Shown here one piece after another: positions 1 to 12,746 of a stretch of DNA of 64,000 bases (within the stretch, counting starts at the first letter, position 1; the number at the start of each line of letters is the position of its first letter). The notes below the pieces were generated by a model. The model did not search any database, was not told where the DNA came from, and worked only from the letters and a program-made list of their open reading frames with translations. The translations under genes were made by a program, and so were the position numbers. This stretch comes from Oscarella lobularis. Its lineage: Eukaryota; Porifera; Homoscleromorpha; Homosclerophorida; Oscarellidae. Location of the stretch: positions 3,100,001 to 3,164,000 of the forward strand of contig NC_089185.1 in assembly GCF_947507565.1 (NCBI RefSeq), written 5' to 3'.

Positions 1-1167
1 GCAACTCAGTCCAATAATCATACCTAATAGATGATAATTATATATCCTTTTTCTTGATGTGTGTTGCTTACCATTGTGATTGCCATATAAGGAAGAAAAA
101 GGATGGATAAAGAAGCCATCCCGTTTGCTGCACTTTTCCCTGACCGTCGATCCCAAAATAAAAAGCGGGTGATTGGACGGTTTGAAATGTTAAATTGACC
201 GAGCCGGCGGTGAGCGCCTGTAACAAAGCCGTGCCATCGACGTAAGAGATCATTGTACCTCGAATGGGAAGAAGACTATTGCACTCGTCTCCCACACAAT
301 TCATGTCAACCAAAGGATCATTGGGAGTCGAGTAAACAACAACGCCAGAGAAATTCGATTTGAAAGCATTAATAAACTAAATAAATAAAATATGATTAAT
401 TAATTAATTAAGGAACTAGTTTCTTACTTTGGTTGCATAGGTGCAGTTGAGGGGGCCCTCTCTGGAAACCAGAGCCACGTGACCAGTATGTATCTCAGCG
501 ATCGGGCTACAGCCATCCTTGAAATCAACCAACGGAAACGTAGAACCGTCGACGTATCGTTCAAAGATCCAATCGTAGCGAGCATCCAGTCTTCGCATCG
601 AAGAAAAAAATTCACCTAGAACCCCAATAGATAGCATAATCAAAAATATATTTTATGCGTCATACCCTTTTCTGCATGAACCTGAATTTGATTAATTCCA
701 CAACCGTGATCCGCACACGTCCAGTTGCTCAATATCCACGAAATCCACGAATTCGTTTCATTTGCCGGTGTAGTGACAAAGTGAGAATGACTGAGAATTC
801 GTTCGCCGTCTCCTTCGAGTCCCAATGCGTCGAGTCGACTTTGCAGTCTCCCTTTCATCCACGCGACTTCGTTCGCGGCGTTGTTCTCCGAAAAGGACAT
901 GAAGATGTAATGGACGTCGCTTGTGGAGTTTTCTATTAGATGATCGACGCTCTCGTTTTTCGTCCACAGGCATTCGGCGAATGCGGAGCGATTGTCGAGT
1001 GCGAAGAAGACGATGGGCACGTTTCCTTCCGTTAGAAGGTACCTCAGGGGTCCGGTCAGAGTTTGGAGTACGAAGGGAGGCGCCGTATCGCCTGGCTCCA
1101 AGTCGATTGCAGAAGCAGGACAACCGAGAGTCAGAAGAACGACTAGAGAAGCGATAGAAGCATTCAT
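1..1167 (-). CDS. Secreted glycoprotein with redoxin-like and PA-domain-like regions (3' end beyond window)
   Basis: Spliced exons read 666..1167, 428..615, 72..376 and <1..23 on the minus strand, all in phase, so the gene continues past the left edge. Residues 1-20 form a clear signal peptide ending near ASA. Residues about 23-160 contain a GDTAPPF motif like the entry to thioredoxin/peroxiredoxin folds, but no CxxC was seen. The rest, with several N-glycosylation sequons and paired cysteines (NCVGDEC), reads like a protease-associated (PA) domain followed by an aromatic stretch (GWLLYPSFFFLIW). I infer an extracellular or ER-lumen glycoprotein; I do not recognise a named orthologue. Its start codon is 49 bp from that of the divergent IGBP1 gene, so the two probably share a promoter. 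The redoxin and PA assignments are inference from pattern only. Confidence 0.7.
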
Positions 1168-1216
1168 TTTTTTACGTCGGCGTGGTTGTTGTCTACTTTT
1201 AGCGTGCTGTAGAATA

Positions 1217-2251
1217 ATGACGTCAAATGGCGACGCTACCGAATGGACTTTGAAGGACTATTTCGACGCGGGATTGCGTCTATACGACGAAGTCCAGTCG
1301 TTCGACGGCTCCTCGTCAGACAAAGCGTGCCAGGACAAAGTAGGGGCCGCAATCGGGTACCTCGAACGTGCGACGCGCATGGTCAACGATTTAGCTCTAT
1401 TCAGCGACAACGAAGACGCGTCGGAGATCAGTACGACATCGTTGAGATATTTACTACTTCCCTGCCTACTCGGCGCGTTGGAATCGAAACGAATGGGCGT
1501 CGAAAATCGACTCGACGTTCTGAGAAAGACGCGAGCGTACGTTATGGATTTTTTGCATCGTTGTCGTGATTATGGATTTCGGCTAACAGACCGAAGCATC
1601 CTGGATTTGGAAGGCGAGTCTGGGAATCAGGTGGCTTCTGCTTCTTCGTTGATTCGACCTGATCTGAGTCAATTGTCTCTGGATCGACAGGCGAAGATTG
1701 AGAGATATCAAAAGATGAAGGAGAGGAAGGAGTTGCTTGCGCAGATGGATGAGACGCTTAAGAAACGATTAGGAGATGACTACGAAGAGACGGAACGACG
1801 CTATTTCATGCTAAGAATCCAAGATGACGTCGAGTGGGCAATTGACGAAATCAAGAGCATAAGACAGGAAATGGGTCTATTGGAACATCGCGAAAGAATG
1901 CGCTATGGCGAAATAAGAGACGATGAGAGGCGTCGACAAGGTGGAAGTGTAGCGGAAAAGGAAGAGAGAACACGTCACGGACCCGTCTTGATTCTGTCAC
2001 GGAAAGATGTGAGGGCAAAGGTATTTGGTGCAGGATATCCGAGTCTACCCACGATGACTGTAGAGGAATTCTACGAGAAAGAATACGGGGGGAAAGTGGC
2101 TCAGGGTGGTCAGGGTCCTGAGAAGGAAAAGGAGGAGGAGGAGAAGGAGGAGTCAGATGATGACGAAGCTAAAGTTCAAAGTGCACGAGAATGGGACGAA
2201 TTCAAAGACACGCACAGACGAGGCTGGGGAAATAGACAGAATAGACTCTAG
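1217..2251 (+). CDS. IGBP1: IGBP1/alpha4 (TAP42 family) regulatory subunit of PP2A-type phosphatases
   Basis: A single uninterrupted 344-codon frame. The reading frame is open upstream to 992, but I chose ATG 1217 because family similarity starts there (WTLKDYFDAGLRLYDEV) and upstream sequence overlaps the divergent promoter. The helical N-terminal TAP42 fold with an FLHRCRDYG segment is followed by basic and acidic helices and the diagnostic C-terminus (EWDEFKDTHRRGWGNRQN), which matches the conserved tail of IGBP1. In known members the protein binds PP2A, PP4 and PP6 catalytic subunits, protects them from degradation and links them to TOR signalling. The lack of introns contrasts with nearly every other gene here. 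The neighbour on the left is transcribed divergently from 1167. Confidence 0.95.
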   Translation: MTSNGDATEWTLKDYFDAGLRLYDEVQSFDGSSSDKACQDKVGAAIGYLERATRMVNDLALFSDNEDASEISTTSLRYLLLPCLLGALESKRMGVENRLDVLRKTRAYVMDFLHRCRDYGFRLTDRSILDLEGESGNQVASASSLIRPDLSQLSLDRQAKIERYQKMKERKELLAQMDETLKKRLGDDYEETERRYFMLRIQDDVEWAIDEIKSIRQEMGLLEHRERMRYGEIRDDERRRQGGSVAEKEERTRHGPVLILSRKDVRAKVFGAGYPSLPTMTVEEFYEKEYGGKVAQGGQGPEKEKEEEEKEESDDDEAKVQSAREWDEFKDTHRRGWGNRQNRL

Positions 2252-2758
2252 GGAATCGAATTGATCGATGATGTTATAAGTTGATGCTATTAGGGGGGAG
2301 AATGGGCGAGAATATGCATGGCATTGGGATTTTTTGAATGGTGCTCTGCATTCCAACCCACCAAACTGCATGTGTACTCGCCTTTCACGGGTGGCAACGA
2401 ATCCCAAGCATCCTGTTTACCGAAAACCGCTCGAGGCTGACCACGCCCCGCGCGGACGCGCCCCTCGTTCGCAAAGCGGATGCAAAGTCGAAAACGTTGG
2501 AGGAGTCTCCGCGCTTTCATGTACGCGTAGTCGTTTCTTCGAATCGTCGAGCCGGCCACCTTTGCGTATTAGCGATCGGCCAATGAACGTCGTCGACTAA
2601 TTAGTCCATTTGTCAACATCTCTTCCGTTATCGGACACGAGAGTGCATTCCTGAGGTAAGCCACGCCCTCGCCCCTTAGTTCATTTCTCGAGACGGGATA
2701 CTCCGGACGCTCGCTTTCCATTTCGCCCGCGGCGGCACGGTAGTTCATTCAGTCCTGA
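2252..2758. other. Intergenic region between IGBP1 and LATS
   Basis: About 500 bp with no supported gene. The last 300 bp before the LATS start are GC-rich with CpG dinucleotides and presumably hold its promoter and 5' UTR. Short open frames here look like chance. Confidence 0.6.
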
Positions 2759-5700
2759 ATGCGACGCGTCGCCGACGAGAACGTCGACAGAACCGATATC
2801 GATCGTAGAGAAGGAGGAGAAGGAGACGACGCGCAAGCGACGGCGACAACGCATCGTTATCCTCATCCTCATCAACGCGCGCCAATGCTTCAAGGAGTAC
2901 GCGAACCACCGACACGATGGACGACGTCGGGGGGACGCGAATCGGCGCCCATATTTCGAACGACGACAAGCAATTCGGCCGGAAATTCGCCGATGATTGC
3001 GCTTCGACAAGCGTCCGCGACGCCGACGATGCGAGGAGTCGCCGCCGCTAACTCCGAAACGAGATACGATCGCATGAGACGGGAATTGAACGCGTGTGTA
3101 CAAGAAATCGATGACGAACGAGCGATGATGGTAGGTTGCCTCCGGGGTCCCCCCCCCCCCCCCCCCTCCCCTCCCCCAAGTAAACGAAAAACGATCCTTT
3201 TATTTTTCTTACAGTACGAAATGATGGTCTCCGATCTTGTCGCTGATCTCGAAAGGAAAGGTATCTGCCCGCCCACGCTGTGGCCGCCGCCGGAATGGGC
3301 CATCGAAGAACGTCAGAGCGTTGGAATGCCACAGCAGCAGCAGCAGCAACATCGCTTTAGCGTGCGCAGTTCGGATAGCGGCTTTCCCGTCGATACGAAC
3401 GACGATTCGAGTCGACCGACGTCGCCGAGTAATTTCGACGTGTTTTTATCGCGCGGCGGGGGCGGCGAACCGACGATTTCGCCTCGCGAAGGACGGCAAA
3501 TGCTCCGGAACGCTCATCGCGCGATGAACGCGGCGACGAATCCGGAAGAATACGGTCCCCCTCTCGACCGTCTTTCGGAATCGCCGCGTTCATCGGAGAG
3601 CAAACGATCGTGGCAGCAGACGGGACAATCGGCTCAAGGGTCACCTGAACCGAATCGACCAATCCCCGCCGTGCGTCGATCGGAAAGCATGCGCGCTTAT
3701 TTCGCCGGCGAATCGCCGCGCGAAACGCGCGTTCGTCGAAACGAGAGCATCCGCTCGGCTGGTGTTATGACGCCGACGTCAGAACTGGGCGGCGGACGAA
3801 GCGGATATATGAGTGTTCGATCAGCTGGCGGATCTCAAACGCCAACGGCCGCATTCGAAGCGAGAGCGCGACGCGTGAGTCGAAATGGAAGTTTTCGTAC
3901 GGAGGGCAACGGGGGTGCCGTCACGCCGACGTCTCAGTTGGGTCGACGAGAAAGTCTTCGTTCGACGCGAGGTGGATCGCCGCCTGTTGCCGTCGGAAAC
4001 GGCGGCGGCGGGGGCGGGGCTAATCGTCGAATTCGTCAAATGTATCCGCCGCCGCCACCGCCGTCGTATTTGGGTGGCGGCGACGCTTTGCCGACGGCGG
4101 CGGCGGCGGTGGCGACGACGGATCAGAGTCGATCCACGGCGTCGCCTAATCCAATGCGACTTCATCTTGCTCCTGGTTCGTCGACGCCCGTCGCTCAGAG
4201 TCCCGCCGATCCGCCGCCGTATTTTGCCCTCGCTTTCAATCCCGTCGTCATGCACTCGCCGATGACTTTGCCGCCGGAGCGTAACCCGGCCTCCGCCGCC
4301 GCGAGACGAACGCCGCAGATGGTTCCCTATCAAGATTATCAAAGTGGGGACGGCGCCGGCGGTCGGCAAACTCCGCGTCAATCGTCTCGGCCAAGTTCAC
4401 CCGGAAATGTTGCGGGAGTGTCGCGTAGCAACAGCGCTCGATCTGCAGCGGGAAGTCGAGGACCGACTCCGAATGCAGGTCTAGATGCCGCTACTCATCC
4501 GCCGCCTTATCATAATCCCAAATCGACGCCGCCCGCTTATAAGGATCCTTTGACGACGCAACGTACGACACCCATTCAACAGCAGCCTCTCGCTATAGAC
4601 TATTACATTCGTCCTGGGCCCAGTCCTGGGCCTATTGTTGCAACGCATCACGACTACGCGGTTGTCGCTCCTCCTCCTCAAGCTGAACCGCCTCCCTATG
4701 ATCCAATCATAGATGACGTGAATCGAATGCCAGTCATTGCTGAGGGAGATGCGGCAGCGGCGGCGGCGGCGGCACCAGTGCCGTCACAGCAAAAGTACCC
4801 GGGTCGAAGAACAAAGCCAAGGTTCATGGAACGCGATAGTCCAAGTCCGAGCGTCTTAGAAGAGGAAGAAGACGCTCGCCCGTACAAGGGCGCAATTGTC
4901 GCGCCGGAAGCGTATAAATTCTTCATGGAACAGCACATCGAGAACGTGGTGAAACGACGCAAAGAACGCGAAGAGCGTCGAATGAGCTTGGAACGTCGCA
5001 TGGCCCAGATGGACTTATCCGACGAAATGCGCGATCAAATGCTCAATCTTCTCTACCACAAAGAGTCGATGTATCTGCGCTTGAAACGCGCGCGCATGGA
5101 CCGATCCCAATTCACGCACATCAACGTTCTCGGTCGCGGCGGCTTCGCCGAAGTGTCGCTCGTTCGAAAGAACGACACCGGCGAATTGTACGCGATGAAA
5201 ACGCTGAAAAAAGCGGAGGTAATCAAACGAAATCAAGTCGCCCACGTGAAAGCGGAACGCGACATTCTCGCCGAAGCGGACAACGATTGGGTCGTCAAGC
5301 TCTTCTTCTCCTTTCAAGATCAAGTGAATTTGTATTTTATTATGGATTATATACCGGGTGGCGACATGCTGAGTCTTCTCGTCAAACTTGGTCGTTTCAC
5401 CGAACCCATGGCCCTATTCTACATCGCTGAACTCGTTCTCGCAATCGATTCCGTTCACAAAATGGGCTTCATTCATCGCGACATTAAACCCGATAACATC
5501 CTCATTGATCGCGACGGTCATATCAAATTAACGGACTTTGGTTTATGCACGGGTTTCCATTGGACGCACGACTCGAAATACTACAAGCCCGGTCATCAAC
5601 GACAGGACAGCATGGAACCGGTGCCCGGCGCGTGGGAATGGCTTCGACAGACGCACAACGTCGATCTATCCAAGCCGCTCGAACGACGCGCCTTTCGCCA

Positions 5701-6301
5701 AGCGCAACGACGAAACGAAGCGCATTCCGTCGTCGGAACGCCGAACTATATCGCGCCGGAGATTCTTCTCGGCGACGGATATACGCAGTTGTGCGATTGG
5801 TGGTCGGTTGGCGTGATTCTCTACGAAATGGTTTTCGGTCAGCCGCCGTTTTTGTCGCCAACGCCGCGCGAGACTCAGCTAAAAATCATTAATTGGGAGA
5901 GAACGCTTTTTTTTCCGACCGATCTCGGCGTGACGGGCGACGTTGTCGATTTGATTCGGTGTCTCTGCTCGCATCAGACGAATCGGCTCGACGTGAACGG
6001 CATCGTCGTTCATCCCGTCTTCGATCAAACCGATTGGGGTCCGTTGAGAAGTACGGAAGCGCCTTACGTTCCTCATCTCGCCAGTGCGACTGACACGTCT
6101 AATTTCGACGATCCTGCGACGTTTTCTGACGGCGGTGGAGCGGCGGTCGCCGCGGCCGCCGCCGTTGTTGATGCGAGCGGGAAAATGGCGGGGGTTCCCG
6201 ATTTGTCGACGGCTCCCGCTTTCTATGAGTTCACCTTTCGACGATTCTACCATGATGGTAAGGGATCCCCCGTCAAGGCGGCGCCCGTTATCTATGTGTA
6301 G
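2759..6301 (+). CDS. LATS: LATS (Warts) NDR-family kinase of the Hippo pathway
   Basis: Two exons, 2759..3130 and 3215..6301, give 1152 residues. The 84-bp intron (gtaggt...cttacag) is a multiple of three without a stop, so retention would stay in frame. The long disordered N-terminal half carries PPxY motifs for WW-domain partners such as YAP/Yorkie: PPPYFAL near residue 457, PPPYHNP near 552, PPAYKDP just after, PPPYDPI near 616. An MOB-binding basic/helical segment precedes the kinase domain starting near 757. Kinase landmarks: GRGGFAEV glycine loop, HRDIKPDN, DFGLCTGF, the NDR insert between DFG and the activation segment (SVVGTPNYIAPE), and the hydrophobic motif FYEFTFRRF. These are diagnostic for LATS. 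Known role: activated by Hippo/MST with MOB1, phosphorylates YAP. I saw no convincing N-terminal UBA domain. Alanine, glycine and glutamine runs are present. Confidence 0.97.
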   Translation: MRRVADENVDRTDIDRREGGEGDDAQATATTHRYPHPHQRAPMLQGVREPPTRWTTSGGRESAPIFRTTTSNSAGNSPMIALRQASATPTMRGVAAANSETRYDRMRRELNACVQEIDDERAMMVGCLRGPPPPPPSPPPSKRKTILLFFLQYEMMVSDLVADLERKGICPPTLWPPPEWAIEERQSVGMPQQQQQQHRFSVRSSDSGFPVDTNDDSSRPTSPSNFDVFLSRGGGGEPTISPREGRQMLRNAHRAMNAATNPEEYGPPLDRLSESPRSSESKRSWQQTGQSAQGSPEPNRPIPAVRRSESMRAYFAGESPRETRVRRNESIRSAGVMTPTSELGGGRSGYMSVRSAGGSQTPTAAFEARARRVSRNGSFRTEGNGGAVTPTSQLGRRESLRSTRGGSPPVAVGNGGGGGGANRRIRQMYPPPPPPSYLGGGDALPTAAAAVATTDQSRSTASPNPMRLHLAPGSSTPVAQSPADPPPYFALAFNPVVMHSPMTLPPERNPASAAARRTPQMVPYQDYQSGDGAGGRQTPRQSSRPSSPGNVAGVSRSNSARSAAGSRGPTPNAGLDAATHPPPYHNPKSTPPAYKDPLTTQRTTPIQQQPLAIDYYIRPGPSPGPIVATHHDYAVVAPPPQAEPPPYDPIIDDVNRMPVIAEGDAAAAAAAAPVPSQQKYPGRRTKPRFMERDSPSPSVLEEEEDARPYKGAIVAPEAYKFFMEQHIENVVKRRKEREERRMSLERRMAQMDLSDEMRDQMLNLLYHKESMYLRLKRARMDRSQFTHINVLGRGGFAEVSLVRKNDTGELYAMKTLKKAEVIKRNQVAHVKAERDILAEADNDWVVKLFFSFQDQVNLYFIMDYIPGGDMLSLLVKLGRFTEPMALFYIAELVLAIDSVHKMGFIHRDIKPDNILIDRDGHIKLTDFGLCTGFHWTHDSKYYKPGHQRQDSMEPVPGAWEWLRQTHNVDLSKPLERRAFRQAQRRNEAHSVVGTPNYIAPEILLGDGYTQLCDWWSVGVILYEMVFGQPPFLSPTPRETQLKIINWERTLFFPTDLGVTGDVVDLIRCLCSHQTNRLDVNGIVVHPVFDQTDWGPLRSTEAPYVPHLASATDTSNFDDPATFSDGGGAAVAAAAAVVDASGKMAGVPDLSTAPAFYEFTFRRFYHDGKGSPVKAAPVIYV
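3149..3166 (+). repeat. Poly-C run in the LATS intron
   Basis: Eighteen consecutive C in the only LATS intron; part of its polypyrimidine content. Length is likely polymorphic or error-prone in sequencing, which also affects whether the retained intron stays in frame. Confidence 0.9.
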
Positions 6302-6650
6302 AGAAAGAAGAAGTACTGTAGTAGAGGGATCGTTTAATTTGAGTTCAATTTTACGAATTTTTTCACGCGGAGTTCTGACGTAACTATTTTGTTGTTTGGG
6401 GGGGAAGGGGTGACTGGGACTTTACATAGATGACAGGCTTAATAGTTACGATATTTGAGTTATTTAGTCTAATATAGTAGCGAAATATGGAGGTCACGGT
6501 TCCTCTCACGAGATTCGAGCGTGGTCCGTTCGCTGCGGGGAGGAATGCGCATCGCGTGAGCGCGGCGACTTTGATATAAGCCACTCATTAGGCAATCCCA
6601 TTCACCATTGAGAGAAAAATGCGAGAAAGAACCGCCCAAATCCTGTTGCA
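6302..6650. other. Intergenic region between LATS and HUNK-like gene
   Basis: About 350 bp with a poly-G stretch near 6400-6410 and no supported gene. It should contain the LATS 3' UTR and the promoter of the next gene. Confidence 0.6.
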
Positions 6651-9466
<2,816 letters not shown>

Positions 9467-9586
9467 TGCATCTGTTCTATTATTAGTCGCAATGTGCATC
9501 CCACCGTATTAGTTAGTTAGTTACGTGTACAGCAAAACTTTTTTCTCACTTCAGTCCAGTGTAATGAAATAAGAAAAAAAAACTTT

Positions 9587-9688
9587 GTCAGGAGTGGGGT
9601 TCGAACCCACGCCCACTTTCGTGGAGCAGAGATTATACGGGACACAACGTACTTAAATCTGCCGCCTTCACCACTCGGCCATCCTGAC
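9587..9688 (-). tRNA. trnL-UAA: tRNA-Leu(UAA) with a ~20-nt intron
   Basis: On the minus strand the acceptor stem GTCAGGA pairs perfectly with TCCTGAC, the D arm begins TGGCCGAGTGG, and the T arm is GTGGG-TTCGAAC-CCCAC. The anticodon stem GCAGA/TCTGC brackets loop TT-TAA-G, so the anticodon is UAA (Leu, UUA codons). About 20 nt (TACGTTGTGTCCCGTATAAT) are inserted one base 3' of the anticodon, the canonical position for nuclear tRNA introns. The long variable arm (TCCACGAAAGTGG) is typical of class II leucine tRNAs. Mature length would be about 82 nt. No CCA is encoded, as expected for eukaryotes. A T-rich run lies near 9541 on the plus strand, not directly downstream in the transcript. Confidence 0.95.
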
Positions 9689-9978
9689 ACTTACCGATTT
9701 CAGTCCCAAACGACCGTTTTAGAACGTGCGCGACCGCATGTACTTGTTGCTATACAGAACTTCTACGAGTTCAATGCAGAACTAGCCCAACCGATGCCCA
9801 CAAAGAAAGCCTATTGCACTAAAGTGACCAGAAGCGACTTGTTTACAGTTAAACCTAACGTGCGCTCTAATCAACTTGATATCAAGTTCACCATTATAAG
9901 TCGTTCAAAACGTTACAGGGCGCCACGGGGCCAAAAGATTAGGCAGCGAGAAAGCCACTCGTGCAAAAATCGCAGAGA

Positions 9979-11198
9979 ATGGACGAGGCACAACGGCTGG
10001 ACACGTCGATGGACCCATCGATGGTGTCTTACCTCGAACAGCCGCTTTATCCAAGCGAAGACTTCGCTCCGACGACCGTCGACGACATCTTGGGCTCACG
10101 TCGGACCCGACCGACGCTAGAACGACGCGGAATCGAGGAGGGCAACGCCGAAGGTGAAAAAACACGAAGAGTTTTGATATTAATTGTCGCGTGATGTGAA
10201 ATTTTAGCCGTTTTGAACGCGTTGAAGTCGCTTCAGGACAAGATAAGGGGTCTCGAGATGGAACGAGCTCGCGCCGCCGATCGATTTCGCGCGTTGGAGC
10301 GCGAAGCACGCGAATTTCGAGCAGAATTGCCTCCTGAACGTCCTCCCATGTCTGAACCGGGTAACGACTAGCGCACGTTAGTTCGCGCGACTGAAAAATT
10401 ATTTTTTCGTTAGTTCGTGACCGAGAACGAGATCCAAAGGCGTGCACTTGCTTTGATGTGTTGAAAGATCGACTGGAATCGACGGAGGCGGAGAACGTGA
10501 AATTGTCAGCAGCTCAAGCCCTCACAGACGTAAATAAATAAATAAATAAATAATCAATTAATTAATAGTAATTACGTAGAGTCGCATACGAGAACTCGAA
10601 GAGCAATTGTTTGAGAGTCAAAAAGAAGTGAGAATTCATGAGGTAAAGGTAGAGAGTGAGTGAGTGAGAGAATGAACTCATCCTTCTTTGGACTCCCCAG
10701 TCAAAGAGAAGAAAGAAAAGAAAGAAAGCGAAGGTACAAGAGCAAATAACTTACCCCTAGGGAATGATCATTTCATTCCATAGTCAAGTCGAAGTGCTCC
10801 AGCTCCTGGTTCCGGTTTCGTTACCGTGGAAACAGACGTGCAAACGGACGGCCCCGATATGCCGTTCGTCGTGGGAACGTCGACAGCGCCGTCTCATTCC
10901 GTCACAGGCAACGTCCAACAGACTCTAGCAATGATGAAACGCCGCAACATGCCGTAAGAGAGAACACACATAGAGAATCAATATTCAACTTCTTACTTAT
11001 AGTATAGCTGTTCCGAAAAAAACGGTGAGGAAACATTCTTGCGTGAAAATGATGCCTCCTGGTGAGGTGAAGGTTGTGACGACGGTCAAGGCGGAACGAG
11101 GGGCTGAGGAGAGTGGCTTGAAACGAAGTCTAGAATTGCTCAAGGGTGTCAAGATGCTTCAGACGGCGCTCAAGCGAAGCGATTTACACTGGGAATAG
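9979..11198 (+). CDS. CEP57: CEP57-family centrosomal coiled-coil protein
   Basis: Seven exons: 9979..10153, 10208..10360, 10414..10529, 10580..10627, 10701..10733, 10784..10953, 11003..11198, summing to 296 residues. After a short acidic start, NALKSLQDKIRGLEMERARA matches the N-terminal centrosome-targeting coiled coil of CEP57/CEP57L1. A lysine-rich exon (KRRKKRKKAK) follows, then the C-terminal microtubule-binding part with SHSVTGNVQQTLAMMKRRN, equivalent to the conserved HSV..N.Q..L..MK element. The protein is shorter than the human one (about 500 residues). Known role: pericentriolar scaffold with CEP63 and CEP152, centriole duplication, FGF2 trafficking. The gene begins about 290 bp after the tRNA; that gap shows nothing else. 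Its 3' end converges on CDK1. Confidence 0.85.
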
Positions 11199-11345
11199 AG
11201 AGAGATTGGACGCGTTGTTCACGTGATGTCTGTATAGGAATTTAATTGAAACGCATGAATGCAGCCTATATGTACCACTAGACTTAGTACCACTACTACA
11301 GGGAGGGGGAGACAATGTTTGAGACGTGGGGTCCCGTGATCTACT

Positions 11346-11879
11346 CTACTGGTTACGCATGTGTGGCAATGCGGACTTGTTCAAATCGTCAAAGTAGCTA
11401 TGCTCAATAGCCGCTTTGGCGGAAATTCGCTTTGCTGGGTTATAGACCAGCATTTTCTAAAAAGAAATAATTTAATTAAGGGGATATATATAGAGAGAGT
11501 TGGTGCTTGTTTGTACTTGGAGAAGGTCGATGCCAAGGGGATCGAGACCCGGAACGACTTTTGTTAATGGTTGCGAAGTCCATTTGGGAAATGTTGGCTT
11601 GTAGTCGGGCAATTGCGTCACTCCCGGCCACATTTCTTCAGTCGGAGTCCCCATAGTCCTTATAAGGATAAATAATTTATTATTTGATTTTCTGATTGAG
11701 AGGATACCTGAATATGCGGAAGAGTTGATCGATTTCTGAATCTCCGTGAAACAAGGGTTTCTTTGTAATCATTTCAGCCATTATACAGCCAATGCTCCAT
11801 ATGTCCATAGGCGTTGAATAGCGCTGAGATCCGAGTAAAATTTCAGGTGCCCTATACCACAAAGTAACAACCTAGAAAA

Positions 11880-11911
<32 letters not shown>

Positions 11912-12547
11912 CAGTCATTGGGTTGGTTCCCTTACTTCGTGAGTATAGACTCGCACTGGTATGCCAAAGGCTCTTGCCAGGCCAAAATCGGCCAATTTAA
12001 TAACTCCATTTTTATCAATAAGTAAATTTTGAGGTTTCAAATCGCGATGCAAGACTCGACGACTGTGACAGTGCAGAATGCCGACAAGAATCTGGTACGT
12101 ATAACTCTAGAAAAAATATTTAAATCTCGATCGAAAATCAAAATTAATTTATTTATTTATTTATTTACCTTTACGAGCATGGGATCGACGAGCTGAAGAT
12201 CGGGAAGTTTATCCAAATAGTGTTTGAGATCATATTGAAGAAACTCGAAGACGAGATAGAGCTTGCTCTCTTGATGAAGAACGTCTTCTAATCTGAAAAA
12301 AAGAGGCGTTCCCTTACTGTTTCCCCATTGGGGGGCCTCTTTTTTCTTCTTACTTGACCACGTAGGGATGCTGGAGTTCTTTTAGAAGCGATATCTCGCG
12401 AATTGCTGTGCTGGGAACGCCCTCCTCTTCGGACGTGAGCCGAATCTTCTTCAGCGCGACGAGTTGGCCCGTTTGACGATTTCGGCCCTTGTAGACGACG
12501 CCGTACGTTCCTTCGCCTATCTTTTCGATCTTTAGGTAATTGTCCAT
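11346..12547 (-). CDS. CDK1: CDK1 (cdc2) cyclin-dependent kinase
   Basis: Six exons on the minus strand: 12354..12547, 12169..12292, 11936..12106, 11708..11871, 11517..11658, 11346..11456, giving 301 residues, the normal CDK1 length. Landmarks: [12 protein letters not shown] with the Thr/Tyr inhibitory pair, cyclin-binding [38 protein letters not shown], activation segment [14 protein letters not shown], and [15 protein letters not shown]. Features such as KKPLFHGD and LKHYLD favour CDK1 over CDK2, though a pre-duplication CDK1/2-like call is possible. Known role: mitotic kinase with cyclins A and B. An (AAAT)n run sits in the intron near 11877-11910. It follows the Nudix gene in tandem with about 200 bp between. 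Confidence 0.95.
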
Positions 12548-12746
12548 GACCGCGACGATGACGAGTGAAAGAAGAGATGATGAAAAGCGCGATCGTCGCG
12601 TCGAAGTTCAAACCTGCGGCCCCGACTCTATTTTAGCCAATCACGAAAGAGCGCAAGGTCCCGTAAATAAAACCAAGGCGCGCGCGCTTACGCCACGCCC
12701 CCTTATGCATGCAGTGTACTCTCTATATCTCTGGTACTGTACTCTT

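Noticed and set aside
2290-2600. Open frames on both strands in the IGBP1-LATS interval
   Set aside because: Composition and length fit chance in a CpG-rich promoter region, and no family motif was seen.
3821-4381. Long arginine-rich minus-strand frame opposite LATS
   Set aside because: It is the antisense shadow of the CG-rich LATS coding sequence; the plus-strand frame has clear homology.
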